Position numbers and translations under genes: made by a program. A DNA stretch of 52,986 bases, from assembly GCA_019187665.1 (NCBI GenBank), contig JABARH010000003.1:254982-307967 (forward strand). The letters are read 5' to 3'. Shown in pieces: positions 8,611 to 16,061 of the stretch (the first letter of the stretch is position 1; every line of letters begins with the position of its first letter). The notes below the pieces were generated by a model. That model searched no databases, was not told the DNA's origin, and saw only the letters and a list, made by a program, of their open reading frames with translations. This DNA comes from Anaerolineales bacterium. GTDB taxonomy: Bacteria; Chloroflexota; Anaerolineae; Anaerolineales; Villigracilaceae.

Positions 8611-9435
8611 GTGGACCTCACCGACACCCATTGCCATCTCAATTTCCAAAAATTCAACGACGACCGCGAGGCGGTGATTCAGCGCGCGCGGGCGGCGGGC
8701 GTGACTCGCTTGCTCGTGCCGGGACTCGACCTCCCGTCCAGCCGAGAGGCGGTTGAGTTGGCGGAAAAATATCCGGGTATTTATGCGGCGGTTGGATTTC
8801 ATCCGACAGACCTGGATAAATTTTCCGAGTCGGCGTTCGACGAAATACGGGAGTTGGCGCGGCATCCGAAGGTTGTGGCGATCGGCGAGATCGGACTGGA
8901 CCATTACTGGGTCAAGGAAGAAGCGCAGCGCAAGTTTCAGGTGGATGTCTTGCGAAGGCAGCTCGCGTTCGCGGCACAAGCCGGCAAGCCGGTTATCATC
9001 CACATGCGCGAGGCGGGCGATGCGTGGCTCGGGTCCGCCTCCGCCGCTTTGATCGAAGTCCTGACCATGTGGGTGGAGGACATATCCGAACGGAAACATC
9101 CGCTCATGCAAAGGCCGGGTGTGCTGCACTCGTTCAACGGGAATCTCGAAACGGCACAGCAAGCCGTCGCCATGAATTTTTTCATCGGCGTGACGGGCCC
9201 TGTCACATACAGGAACGCCGAAGTGAAGCGCGAGATCATCCGTCAAATTCCGCTGGAACGGCTGTTGATCGAAACCGACTCGCCTTTCCTTGCCCCCATC
9301 CCACATCGCGGCCAGCGCAACGAACCGGCCTTTGTGCGTGAAATTGCTGATAAAATTGCCGAAGTAAAATCCCGAAAACCGGAGGAGATCGCGGAGATTA
9401 CGACAGCCAATGCGGCGCGGCTCTTCCTGTGGTGA
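8611..9435 (+). CDS. tatD: TatD-family metal-dependent hydrolase
   Basis: TatD proteins are TIM-barrel metallohydrolases with 3'-5' DNase activity. Metal ligands are visible: the HxH pair in TDTHCHLN, the glutamate in GEIGLDHYW, histidines in VIIHMREA and LHSFNG, and the aspartate in IETDSPFLAP. The start is GTG at 8611; no ATG gives the intact HxH motif. At 274 residues it is typical. The next gene starts about 5 bp after its stop, suggesting translational coupling. Confidence 0.9.
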   Translation: MDLTDTHCHLNFQKFNDDREAVIQRARAAGVTRLLVPGLDLPSSREAVELAEKYPGIYAAVGFHPTDLDKFSESAFDEIRELARHPKVVAIGEIGLDHYWVKEEAQRKFQVDVLRRQLAFAAQAGKPVIIHMREAGDAWLGSASAALIEVLTMWVEDISERKHPLMQRPGVLHSFNGNLETAQQAVAMNFFIGVTGPVTYRNAEVKREIIRQIPLERLLIETDSPFLAPIPHRGQRNEPAFVREIADKIAEVKSRKPEEIAEITTANAARLFLW

Positions 9436-9439
9436 AACT

Positions 9440-10408
9440 TTGAAACCTGTCACTTTTCCAACCCCTGTCCAGGAACAAATCATCCTCGTTGAAAATCGCA
9501 TGCGCGCCCAGGGCGCGGACTGCCATCCCGACCTGCGCGCCGCGCTCGACCACCTGCTGGCCGCCGGCGGAAAACGCATCCGCCCGACCCTCGGCCTGCT
9601 GGTCGGCAACCTGCTGGGCGGCAACTCCGACACACTCGTCACGCTCGGCGCGGCGGTGGAATTACTGCATACCGCCACCCTCGTCCACGACGACCTGATA
9701 GACGGCGCCCTGCTGCGGCGCGGCGCGGAAACGATCAACGCGCGCTGGTCCTCCGCGGCAACCGTGCTGACCGGAGATTTTCTTTTTGCGCGGGCCGCCA
9801 AACTCGCCGCCGAAACCGACAACCTCCAGCTTATGCGTTACTTCGCAGATACGCTCGCGGTCATCGTCAACGGTGAACTGACGCAGTTATTCTCGGCGCG
9901 CGGCGTGATCCACCGCGACAACTATTACCAGCGCATTTACGCCAAGACAGCCTCGCTGTTTGAAATGTCCACGCGCGCTGCGGCCATGATCAGCGCCGGC
10001 GACAATCAATCGGCCATCGAAACCATGCGCAAATTCGGCTATGAGATTGGCATGGCCTTTCAGATCGTGGACGACCTGCTGGACTTCACCGGCGACCAAT
10101 CTACCGTCGGCAAACCGCTCGGCTCAGACCTTCTGCAAGGCCTGGTCACCCTCCCGGCCATTTACTACGCCGAAGCCAATCCCGACCATCCCGACGTGCG
10201 CTCGCTGGCTGCTGGCGGATGGGGCGACCACGAACGCATGGAGCGCCTCGTACAGTCCATCCGCAACAGCGACTCGATCCACCGCGCCATGCGCGAAGCC
10301 GAGGGCCACATCCAGAGCGCGGTGGATTGCCTCGTCACATTCGACAACACGGAAGAACGATCCGCGTTGGAAGAATTGGCGCGCTACGTAGTGGATCGCA
10401 GAGTTTAA
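9440..10408 (+). CDS. Polyprenyl diphosphate synthase (trans-isoprenyl)
   Basis: It condenses isopentenyl diphosphate units onto an allylic primer to make quinone side chains or carrier lipids. The first Asp-rich motif is HDDLID followed by LLRRG, the second is VDDLLDFTGD, and the G-KRIRPTL substrate loop is present. I favour TTG at 9440 (then KPVTFPTPVQ) because the in-frame ATG at 9410 lies inside tatD and adds unrelated residues. That gives 322 residues. Chain length cannot be stated with confidence. Confidence 0.92.
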   Translation: MKPVTFPTPVQEQIILVENRMRAQGADCHPDLRAALDHLLAAGGKRIRPTLGLLVGNLLGGNSDTLVTLGAAVELLHTATLVHDDLIDGALLRRGAETINARWSSAATVLTGDFLFARAAKLAAETDNLQLMRYFADTLAVIVNGELTQLFSARGVIHRDNYYQRIYAKTASLFEMSTRAAAMISAGDNQSAIETMRKFGYEIGMAFQIVDDLLDFTGDQSTVGKPLGSDLLQGLVTLPAIYYAEANPDHPDVRSLAAGGWGDHERMERLVQSIRNSDSIHRAMREAEGHIQSAVDCLVTFDNTEERSALEELARYVVDRRV

Positions 10409-10433
10409 CTTCGTTCAATTTCACCGATAAAAA

Positions 10434-10940
10434 ATGAATCTCCGCAAACCCCTCCGCATTAACGTCGGCTTCCTCGTCAGCAGTGAAACGGGCTACAGTC
10501 ACGATATTCCCTTCGAGGAAGAAAAGCTCAAGGTCGCCGAAGACCTGACCCTGCGCGGCTTCTACGGCAACGCGCACTTCAACCGCACGCCGCAGGGACT
10601 GCTCCTTGAGGCTGAATTCGAAGGCGCGCTCGACCTCGAATGCGTGCGCTGTCTCAACACCTTTGAACACACCATCCATTGGGACATGACCGAACTCTTT
10701 GCCTTTCACCCCAAACCCGACAGCGAGGAACTCCAACTCCCCGAAGATGCACAGATTGACCTCGCTCCGCTTGTCCGCGATTATGCCTTCACCGAGATCC
10801 CGATCAAGCCGGTCTGCAAGCCCTCTTGCAAAGGACTATGCCCCATTTGCGGGCAGGATCTCAATAAAAACGATTGCGGTCACCGCCCTGATGAAAACGA
10901 TTCTCCGTTCGCGTCTCTCAGAGATCTCCTAAAAAACTGA
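10434..10940 (+). CDS. YceD/DUF177 family protein
   Basis: The 168-residue protein has the DUF177 layout: a beta-rich first half, LECVRCLNTFEH in the middle and a C-terminal CKPSCKGLCPICGQDLN cluster. Paired CxxC motifs suggest metal binding. Family members are linked to large ribosomal subunit accumulation and often sit before rpmF; here rpmF does not follow. A separate promoter and the metG leader come next. Confidence 0.85.
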   Translation: MNLRKPLRINVGFLVSSETGYSHDIPFEEEKLKVAEDLTLRGFYGNAHFNRTPQGLLLEAEFEGALDLECVRCLNTFEHTIHWDMTELFAFHPKPDSEELQLPEDAQIDLAPLVRDYAFTEIPIKPVCKPSCKGLCPICGQDLNKNDCGHRPDENDSPFASLRDLLKN

Positions 10941-10975
10941 CGCCGAGGCGGGGAAGTCACAACGATTCGGTTTAT

Positions 10976-11003
10976 TGACAAATCCATCCGAGAAGCCTAC
11001 AAT
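10976..11003 (+). promoter_or_regulatory. Near-consensus sigma-70 promoter of the metG leader
   Basis: TTGACA (10976-10981) and TACAAT (10998-11003) are separated by 16 bp. The expected transcription start, 6-8 nt after the -10 box, falls at 11009-11011, on or next to the ATG of the leader ORF. The transcript would therefore be leaderless or nearly so. Confidence 0.8.
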
Positions 11004-11010
11004 AGCGCCC

Positions 11011-11124
11011 ATGTTCGACAAATCCGCTTTCCTCCCGGTGACAACACTTGCACCTGGCGCAAGTGCAGGTGAGACCATGGCCATGAAAATGGAGATGTTT
11101 GCGCGCGCCTGGAAAGCACGTTAG
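11011..11124 (+). CDS. Met-rich leader peptide of metG (37 codons)
   Basis: The short ORF begins MFDKSAFLPV and contains four Met codons among seven (MAMKMEM; ATGs at 11077, 11083, 11089 and 11095) before ending ARAWKAR. There is no ribosome binding site, in line with leaderless initiation from the promoter that ends at 11003. The only downstream gene is methionyl-tRNA synthetase, and a terminator lies between them. I read it as a sensor of charged Met-tRNA: ribosomes pausing on the Met run would alter RNA folding downstream. The mechanism is inferred. Confidence 0.7.
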   Translation: MFDKSAFLPVTTLAPGASAGETMAMKMEMFARAWKAR

Positions 11125-11157
11125 TTCAATCCCCTGAACGGATTCAACGGGCTGTCC
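11111..11157 (+). promoter_or_regulatory. Candidate antiterminator helix
   Basis: GGAAAGCACGTT (11111-11122), the last codons of the leader ORF, can pair with AACGGGCTGTCC (11146-11157) at 10 of 12 positions. That second segment is also the left arm of the terminator, so the two helices exclude each other. A ribosome stalled at the Met codon at 11095 should leave 11111 onward free; one at the stop codon (11122) would cover it. Confidence 0.6.
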
Positions 11158-11180
11158 AGAATGAGGACAGCCCGTTTGTT
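11146..11180 (+). terminator. Attenuator terminator before metG
   Basis: A perfect 12-bp stem, AACGGGCTGTCC (11146-11157) and GGACAGCCCGTT (11165-11176), has a 7-nt loop and a T/G-rich tail. It stands 30 bp before the metG start and 21 bp after the leader stop. Confidence 0.8.
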
Positions 11181-11207
11181 TGTACTACGTTAGCCACGGA
11201 GGCACGA

Positions 11208-13010
11208 ATGCCTGAAAATATTTTAATCGCAATTGCATGGCCCTACGCCAACGCCGAGATCCACGTTGGCAACCTGACCGGCTCGCACCTGCCCGGTGAC
11301 ATTGTGGCGCGTTACCACCGCCTGAAAGGCAACAAGGTGTTGGTGGTCAGCGGCACAGACTCGCACGGCACGCCGATCGTCATCGCGGCGGAAAAAGAAG
11401 GCAAACCGGTCGAGGAAGTTTACAAAAAATATCACGAGTCCTTCATCGAGGTCTTCAAGGGCTACGGCATCACGTACGATATGTTCACCACCACGCACAG
11501 CGAGAATCATTTCAAGGTCTCGCAGGCGATGTTCCTGGCATTGCAAAAGAACGGCTATCTCTTCAAACAGTTTAGCAAGCAATGGTACTCGCCCAGCGCA
11601 AACAAGTTCCTGCCGGACCGCTACGTGGAAGGGACCTGTTACATCTGCGGCTTCGAGGGCGCGCGCTCCGATCAATGCGACAACTGCGGGAACGTGCTCG
11701 AGCCTGAGAAGTTGAAAAATCCGCGCGCCAAGACCGGCGACGGCAAACTCGAACTGCGCGAGACGGAACATTTCTATCTCGATCTGTCGAAACTCGAGCC
11801 CGCCGTCAAGAAATTCCTCGAGGAACGCGCGCCGCACATGCGCGATACGGTCATCGGCGAGTCGCTGAGGAAGATCGAAAGCGAGGGACTCAAACCGCGC
11901 TCGATCACGCGTGACATCGAATGGGGCATTCCCATCCCCACCGAGGAGCCGGGCTGGGAGACGAAAAAACTGTACGTGTGGTTCGAGGCAGTCATCGGCT
12001 ACCTCTCCGCTCCGATCGAGTGGAGTCAGGTTGCGGGTCAGAAAGGGGCGTGGCGCGATTGGTGGATCAATCCAGATGCGAAGCAATTCCACTTTATCGG
12101 CAAAGACAACATCTTCTTCCACACCTCACAGTGGCCCGCCGAATTGATGGGCGCGGGAAGCGCGTTCATGGAATTCTTCGCGGGCGAGGAAGTCCCGCTG
12201 ACCTTGCCGTATGACGTGCCCGCGAATCAGTTCATGAACCTCGAAGATCAAAAGATCAGCGGCTCGCGCAATTGGGCGGTCTGGTGTCTCGACGCGCTGA
12301 CGCGTTACGACCCCGACGCCCTGCGCTACTATCTGACCGTCAACATGCCCGAGAACAAGGATAGCGACTGGGACTGGTCCGAGTTCGTCGCGCGCAACAA
12401 CAACGAACTTGTCGCGACGTGGGGCAACCTTGCCAACCGCGTGCTGTCGTTCTGCTACAAACATTGGGAGGGACATGTGCCGGACGTTGATCCCGCCTCG
12501 CTTCGCCCCGCGGACCTGGAACTGCTTGCGACGATCGCGAACGGATTCTCCACCGTCGGCGCGGAACTCGAGTCCGTGCGCCTGCGCTCCGCCCTCGGCG
12601 AGGCGATGAAACTCGCCACCGCGGTCAATGTCTATCTCGATGTCAACGCGCCGTGGAGTGCGGTCAAAACGGACAAGGACGGCGCGGCCAAGACCATCTT
12701 CACCGCCCTGCGCGCCATTGATTCACTCAAGGTGATCTTCTCCCCGTTCCTGCCGTTCACGTCCGCGCGTCTGCATGGATTCTTCGGCTACGAGACGCCG
12801 CTCTTCGGCGAGCAATTCAGCGAAGAGGTGACCGACTCGCTGGGAACGCATACGGTATTGAGGTATCGCGAGGTAGGGCGAGATACTATCTCGCCCTACT
12901 GGAGACCTAGCGAACTGAAGCCGGGACAGAGGCTGAATCAGCCGGGTCCGTTGTTTAAGAAGTTGGAGCCGACCGTGATCGAGGAAGAACGAGCGAGATT
13001 AGGAAATTGA
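11208..13010 (+). CDS. metG: Methionyl-tRNA synthetase
   Basis: It charges tRNA(Met). The HIGH-type motif is HVGN at residues 19-22. A zinc knuckle with C144, C147, C157 and C160 sits in the connective peptide. The KMSKS-type loop reads KISGS at 349-353, followed by RNWAVWC. At 600 residues it lacks the C-terminal EMAP/tRNA-binding extension. GGAGG at 11198-11202 is the ribosome binding site. Residues ~556-564 are encoded by a palindromic repeat taken in frame (see 12873-12899). Expression is probably set by the leader and attenuator upstream. Confidence 0.97.
   Translation: MPENILIAIAWPYANAEIHVGNLTGSHLPGDIVARYHRLKGNKVLVVSGTDSHGTPIVIAAEKEGKPVEEVYKKYHESFIEVFKGYGITYDMFTTTHSENHFKVSQAMFLALQKNGYLFKQFSKQWYSPSANKFLPDRYVEGTCYICGFEGARSDQCDNCGNVLEPEKLKNPRAKTGDGKLELRETEHFYLDLSKLEPAVKKFLEERAPHMRDTVIGESLRKIESEGLKPRSITRDIEWGIPIPTEEPGWETKKLYVWFEAVIGYLSAPIEWSQVAGQKGAWRDWWINPDAKQFHFIGKDNIFFHTSQWPAELMGAGSAFMEFFAGEEVPLTLPYDVPANQFMNLEDQKISGSRNWAVWCLDALTRYDPDALRYYLTVNMPENKDSDWDWSEFVARNNNELVATWGNLANRVLSFCYKHWEGHVPDVDPASLRPADLELLATIANGFSTVGAELESVRLRSALGEAMKLATAVNVYLDVNAPWSAVKTDKDGAAKTIFTALRAIDSLKVIFSPFLPFTSARLHGFFGYETPLFGEQFSEEVTDSLGTHTVLRYREVGRDTISPYWRPSELKPGQRLNQPGPLFKKLEPTVIEEERARLGN
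12873..12899. repeat. Palindromic repeat inside metG
   Basis: Perfect 12-bp arms, GTAGGGCGAGAT (12873-12884) and ATCTCGCCCTAC (12888-12899), flank a 3-nt loop. It lies in a surface-type linker near the C-terminus and keeps the reading frame. It looks like an intergenic palindrome that entered a gene. Confidence 0.7.
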
Positions 13011-13025
13011 CTTTGAACTAAAAGC

Positions 13026-13078
13026 GTCCCGGCCGGACGGTCACCCGTGAGGGTTACTGGAACGGCCGGGACTTTTTT
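13026..13078 (+). terminator. metG terminator
   Basis: A 10-bp GC stem, GTCCCGGCCG (13026-13035) and CGGCCGGGAC (13063-13072), closes a 27-nt inner region and is followed by TTTTTT. On the other strand it could also stop the RNA of the retroelement cassette. Confidence 0.85.
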
Positions 13079-13235
13079 ATATTTGGCTCCCCGTTTGCGC
13101 GGGTTAGCCAGGGGCGCAGTCAGCCATCTCTCTTGAGTTGCCTCGTCTGCCGTCCGTGGACGGACAGAACTTCCGGCGGGTTGTGAACGCGGGGGGACTT
13201 GTCCCAGCCGCGAGACACACACTGTGGAGAGGTGT
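13079..13235 (-). other. Region downstream of the DGR template repeat; no reverse transcriptase
   Basis: In known DGRs the template repeat is followed by a structured spacer and then the reverse transcriptase gene. Here only 157 bp remain before the metG terminator, and no gene fits. A CCGTCC/GGACGG hairpin lies at 13150-13163. The stretch may serve as the spacer of the template RNA. Confidence 0.45.
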
Positions 13236-13337
13236 GAGCAAGCGCAACACGAAACCCGTTGTTGTCGTTGGCGTTGTTGTTCCTGTTGCGCACGGCGGCG
13301 CGCACGTTACGCGCTTCATTGTTGAACGAACCACCGC
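13236..13337 (-). repeat. DGR template repeat (TR)
   Basis: 102 bp, 228 bp away from its partner at 13464-13565 and in the same orientation. On the minus strand it reads as a run of AAC codons: eight of the ten codons matching protein positions 468-477 are AAC or AGG/GAC neighbours of AAC. It contains 24 adenines. Eleven are replaced in the partner, while none of the 78 other bases differ. This A-only pattern is the hallmark of DGR template and variable repeats. Confidence 0.93.
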
Positions 13338-13449
13338 ACTTTGGACTGACCCCTACAGTAAAGCGGCTTGCGCCGCAAACTGCAAAATTCGACTGGGGCT
13401 TTGCCCCAGACCCCACAGAAATCAGAAAACAGAAAATCAGAAAACAAGA
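13338..13449 (-). other. Spacer between DGR target gene and template repeat, two hairpins
   Basis: Two stem-loops lie here: CTGGGGC/GCCCCAG at 13393-13409 with a TTT loop, and GCGGC/GCCGC at 13363-13376 with a TTGC loop. Known DGRs have hairpins downstream of the variable repeat that help target recognition; these are candidates, though they lie farther from the repeat than usual. No coding sequence is seen. Confidence 0.55.
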
Positions 13450-14916
13450 TCAAGAGAGAATGGGAGCAAGCGCAACACGAAACCCGAAGTCGTCGTAGGC
13501 GTTGCTGAGCCTGATGCGCACGGCGGCGCGCACGTTACGCGCCTCACTGTCGAACGAACCACCGCGAAGGATGCGGCGAATATCATCGGCGGCCTTTTGA
13601 TTCTCGCGTCCGTCACGCGGCTTGTATGGATAGCCAAAATCAGACTTGTTGGAATCCTTTCCCCACAGGCTGGCCGTCCACTCCCAGACATTGCCTGCCA
13701 CATCGGCGCAACCAAAGGAGCTGTCGCCTTGCGGAGAATACAATCCAACCGGTGTGGTGCGGCCAATTCCGCTGGCATCTGAATTGCATTTTTGAGAATC
13801 AAATTTATCCCCCCACGGGTAAATGCGCCCGTCTGTGCCTCGCGCGGCTTTTTCCCATTCGGCTTCGGTGGGTAAACGGAATATCAATCCACGTTGCATG
13901 GAAGAATCGTGTTCGCGGTTTAACCAATCACAAAATGCCTGCGCATCCTTCCAGATGACCTGAACCACCGGGTGATTCTCCAAACCGTTGATTTCCGAGT
14001 CTGGTCCACGAGGATGAAACCAATTTGCCCCGTTTGTCTTTACCCACTTTTCGCCATTCCAATTCCAGCCAAAACCATCGGTCTCAGCCTGTGTTTTGTA
14101 AGAGACCTGTTTTACAAACGTACGGAATAGGGCATTTGTTACAGGGAAACGCGCCATCAGAAAATCATATGGGATGTTGAATTTGTGTTGGGGCTTTTCA
14201 TCGTCGTAGGCATCCTTGTCTTTATCGGTGGAGCCCATCAAAGACTCGCCATGCGGCACTTTGACAAATTCCATCCCGGCAAAAGTCCAAGTCTGCACGG
14301 TTGCGGGAGGAGGCGTAAATGTCCCGCCTGCATATTCGGGAGGGATGTAAAGGTCAAGATCGGGGAACGAGGCAGGCGCGGATTTGGGAGTCGCTTTTTC
14401 GGGTCGCGATTCGCGGATAGACACAGGAAGCACGGCAAGCGGTTCTACAGGAGGGGCGGATTTCGTCCCAACCGAAACACCCACCTTTGCGGCGCGTATT
14501 TTCATGCTGGCTAGTAATTTTGCATAAGCCGTTGGACGGGCGGAGGCAGGAAAATAATCCACCCATTGCCAGGTGCGGATGCGGCGCGGGACTTCACAAG
14601 ATTCCAGTTTCAACGGAATCAGGAAGATCGCGCCTTCGGGCATGTTCATGGTCACATCGAGGACCATGCGCAATTCTTTTTGGAGGTAGCCCTCCTTGCC
14701 TACAGATTGGTTCGAGAGGCAGACGAGAACGAGGTCAGAGGTCTCGACGGCTTTCTCGATCTCTAGATCCCAATCCTGGCCGGGCAGAAGTTTCTCCTGA
14801 TCCAACCATGGATCGATCCAACCTTCGGCGAGGAGTTTATGATACAACTCGCGGACAACGGGCTTGTCCTGCGAGGAGTGACAGAGGAAAACGCGAAGTT
14901 TGCGGGGTTCGGGCAT
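13450..14916 (-). CDS. TIR-FGE fusion, DGR target protein
   Basis: The 488-residue protein starts with a TIR domain (about 6-125: [13 protein letters not shown], candidate catalytic E81 in [11 protein letters not shown]). A Pro/Ala linker spans 150-210. The C-terminal formylglycine-generating-enzyme-type domain covers about 212-488 ([38 protein letters not shown]). The FGE module has a C-type-lectin-related fold. The last ~35 residues are the variable repeat: eight positions (456, 457, 468, 470, 471, 474, 476, 477) differ from the template, and no catalytic FGE cysteine pair is visible there. Bacterial TIR domains often degrade NAD+ in phage defence, so a variable ligand sensor coupled to a TIR effector is a reasonable inference. 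No signal peptide is seen. Confidence 0.9.
   Translation of the reverse strand: MPEPRKLRVFLCHSSQDKPVVRELYHKLLAEGWIDPWLDQEKLLPGQDWDLEIEKAVETSDLVLVCLSNQSVGKEGYLQKELRMVLDVTMNMPEGAIFLIPLKLESCEVPRRIRTWQWVDYFPASARPTAYAKLLASMKIRAAKVGVSVGTKSAPPVEPLAVLPVSIRESRPEKATPKSAPASFPDLDLYIPPEYAGGTFTPPPATVQTWTFAGMEFVKVPHGESLMGSTDKDKDAYDDEKPQHKFNIPYDFLMARFPVTNALFRTFVKQVSYKTQAETDGFGWNWNGEKWVKTNGANWFHPRGPDSEINGLENHPVVQVIWKDAQAFCDWLNREHDSSMQRGLIFRLPTEAEWEKAARGTDGRIYPWGDKFDSQKCNSDASGIGRTTPVGLYSPQGDSSFGCADVAGNVWEWTASLWGKDSNKSDFGYPYKPRDGRENQKAADDIRRILRGGSFDSEARNVRAAVRIRLSNAYDDFGFRVALAPILS
13464..13565 (-). repeat. DGR variable repeat (VR)
   Basis: It forms the 3' end of the TIR-FGE gene, ending 14 bp before the stop. 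It matches the template at 91 of 102 positions. The invariant 3' part, which encodes GFRVAL and runs to the end of the repeat, fits the GC-richer initiation-of-mutagenic-homology segment. Changes from template are A to G (six), A to T (four) and A to C (one). Confidence 0.93.
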
Positions 14917-14971
14917 GAAGGATTCCCCAGTTGTGGGATAGTCAAATTATAAAGCAGAAACCCCCGGATGA

Positions 14972-14977
14972 TATAAT
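14972..14977 (+). promoter_or_regulatory. Candidate -10 box for the nucleosidase gene
   Basis: TATAAT in the 93-bp divergent gap between the TIR-FGE gene and the nucleosidase. A TATAAT on the opposite strand (14946-14951) could serve the TIR-FGE gene. No clear -35 box is seen for either. Confidence 0.4.
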
Positions 14978-15009
14978 TTTCAACATCACTCTCTTTGAGG
15001 ACAATCATC

Positions 15010-15772
15010 ATGAAAATCGGCATCATCGGGGCAATGGAGCAGGAACTCGAACCCATTCGGAACCTCGTCCAACCAATGGAGCGAGTCGAAAAAGGCCGGC
15101 GTATCTTTTGGCATGGCGCATCGCATGGACACGATGTCATCCTCACGCGCTGTGACCCGGGCAAGGTCAACGCGGCGGTGGCGGCTCAGCAGATGATTGA
15201 TCTCTTCGGCGTGGATGTGCTGTTTAACATGGGCAGTTCAGGCGCGCTCGACCCGCGTCTCGAGGTTGGAGATTTGGTCATCGCCAGCGAATTTATCCAG
15301 CACGATTTCGATGTCACGGATTGGGGGATGAAGCCCGGCGAACTGCTGTTCGATATCGTCATGGACGATGGCACGGGGCAGATGCAATTCCGCAACCAGC
15401 AGGTTTTTCACGGGCACGCGGGATTGGTCAAGATGGCGAAGGAAATCGCGGAGAGCACTGATTTGATTCCCCTCAACGGGCATGCGCTGAAAATTTATTC
15501 GGGAAGAATTCTAAGCGGCGACCAATTCATCAGCAAGACCGAAAAGGCGCGCGCTATTTGACACGCATCACGCCCTGTGCACCGACATGGAAGCTGCCGC
15601 CATCGCGCACACGTGCGAGGTCAATGGCGTGCCGTTCCTGTGCATCCGCGCCATATCGGACAAGGCCGATCATTCCGCGGTGGTCGCGTTCAAGGATTTC
15701 CTGTCCGAGACGACAGCAAACTACGGGAGGATTTTCGAGTCGGCGTTTGAGAAGATTGGGGATGTGGTTTGA
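15010..15772 (+). pseudogene. mtnN: MTA/SAH nucleosidase with an internal frameshift
   Basis: MTA/SAH nucleosidase cleaves adenine from 5'-methylthioadenosine and S-adenosylhomocysteine. The first frame (15010-15561) carries the N-terminal GIIGAMEQEL, NMGSSGAL and SGDQFIS segments. It stops after EKARAI. The second frame resumes by about 15548 with RALFDTHHALCTDMEAAAIAH and holds the catalytic DMEAAAIA and ISDKAD motifs. One extra base in the GAAAAGGCGCGCGC tract (15541-15554) would explain the break. GAGGA upstream supports the ATG at 15010. Otherwise the gene looks intact, so an assembly error is as likely as true decay. Confidence 0.8.
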
Positions 15773-15866
15773 AAACCCTTTACCCGCGAATCTCGCACAC
15801 CTGCCCTGGCGGGCGGTGCCAAGGAAGTACGCAAAGAAAATCTTTTTCTCTACCGTACATTTTCTC

Positions 15867-15952
15867 AATGCGAATACCGCGAATGAGCGAATGACGCAAA
15901 TTTTCTTGATTTTCATTCGCGAAATTCGTCTATTCGCGCAATTCGCGTTAAA
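15867..15952. repeat. Empty copy of the GCGAATGACGCGAAT inverted-repeat element
   Basis: Two ~40-bp arms face each other with a short A/T-rich centre. The left arm has AATGCGAAT, GAGCGAATGACGC; the right arm has ATTCGCGAAATTCG and ATTCGCGTT. The arms resemble those around the GxxExxY gene (21454-21993) but enclose no gene. The rest of 15773-16061 shows nothing else. Confidence 0.7.
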
Positions 15953-16061
15953 AATTATGCCAGTTTTTTTGCATGTACAGTAGCAAAAAATCTTTTAAAA
16001 CACGAAGCCACAAAGAAAAAACTTTGCGGCTTCGTGACTTGGCACTTCGTGGTAAAAACTA

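Noticed and set aside
11011..11207. T-box or SAM riboswitch before metG
   Set aside because: There is no T-box sequence (TGGNACCGCG-like) or specifier stem, and no SAM-I style junction. The Met-codon leader explains the layout better.
13120..13416. An open minus-strand frame across the DGR template repeat
   Set aside because: It has no ribosome binding site, and its only similarity is the template repeat itself; the rest is low-complexity read-through.
13450..14916. Genuine formylglycine-generating enzyme
   Set aside because: Catalytic cysteines are not visible in the C-terminal part, no sulfatase is nearby, and the C-terminus is the DGR variable region.
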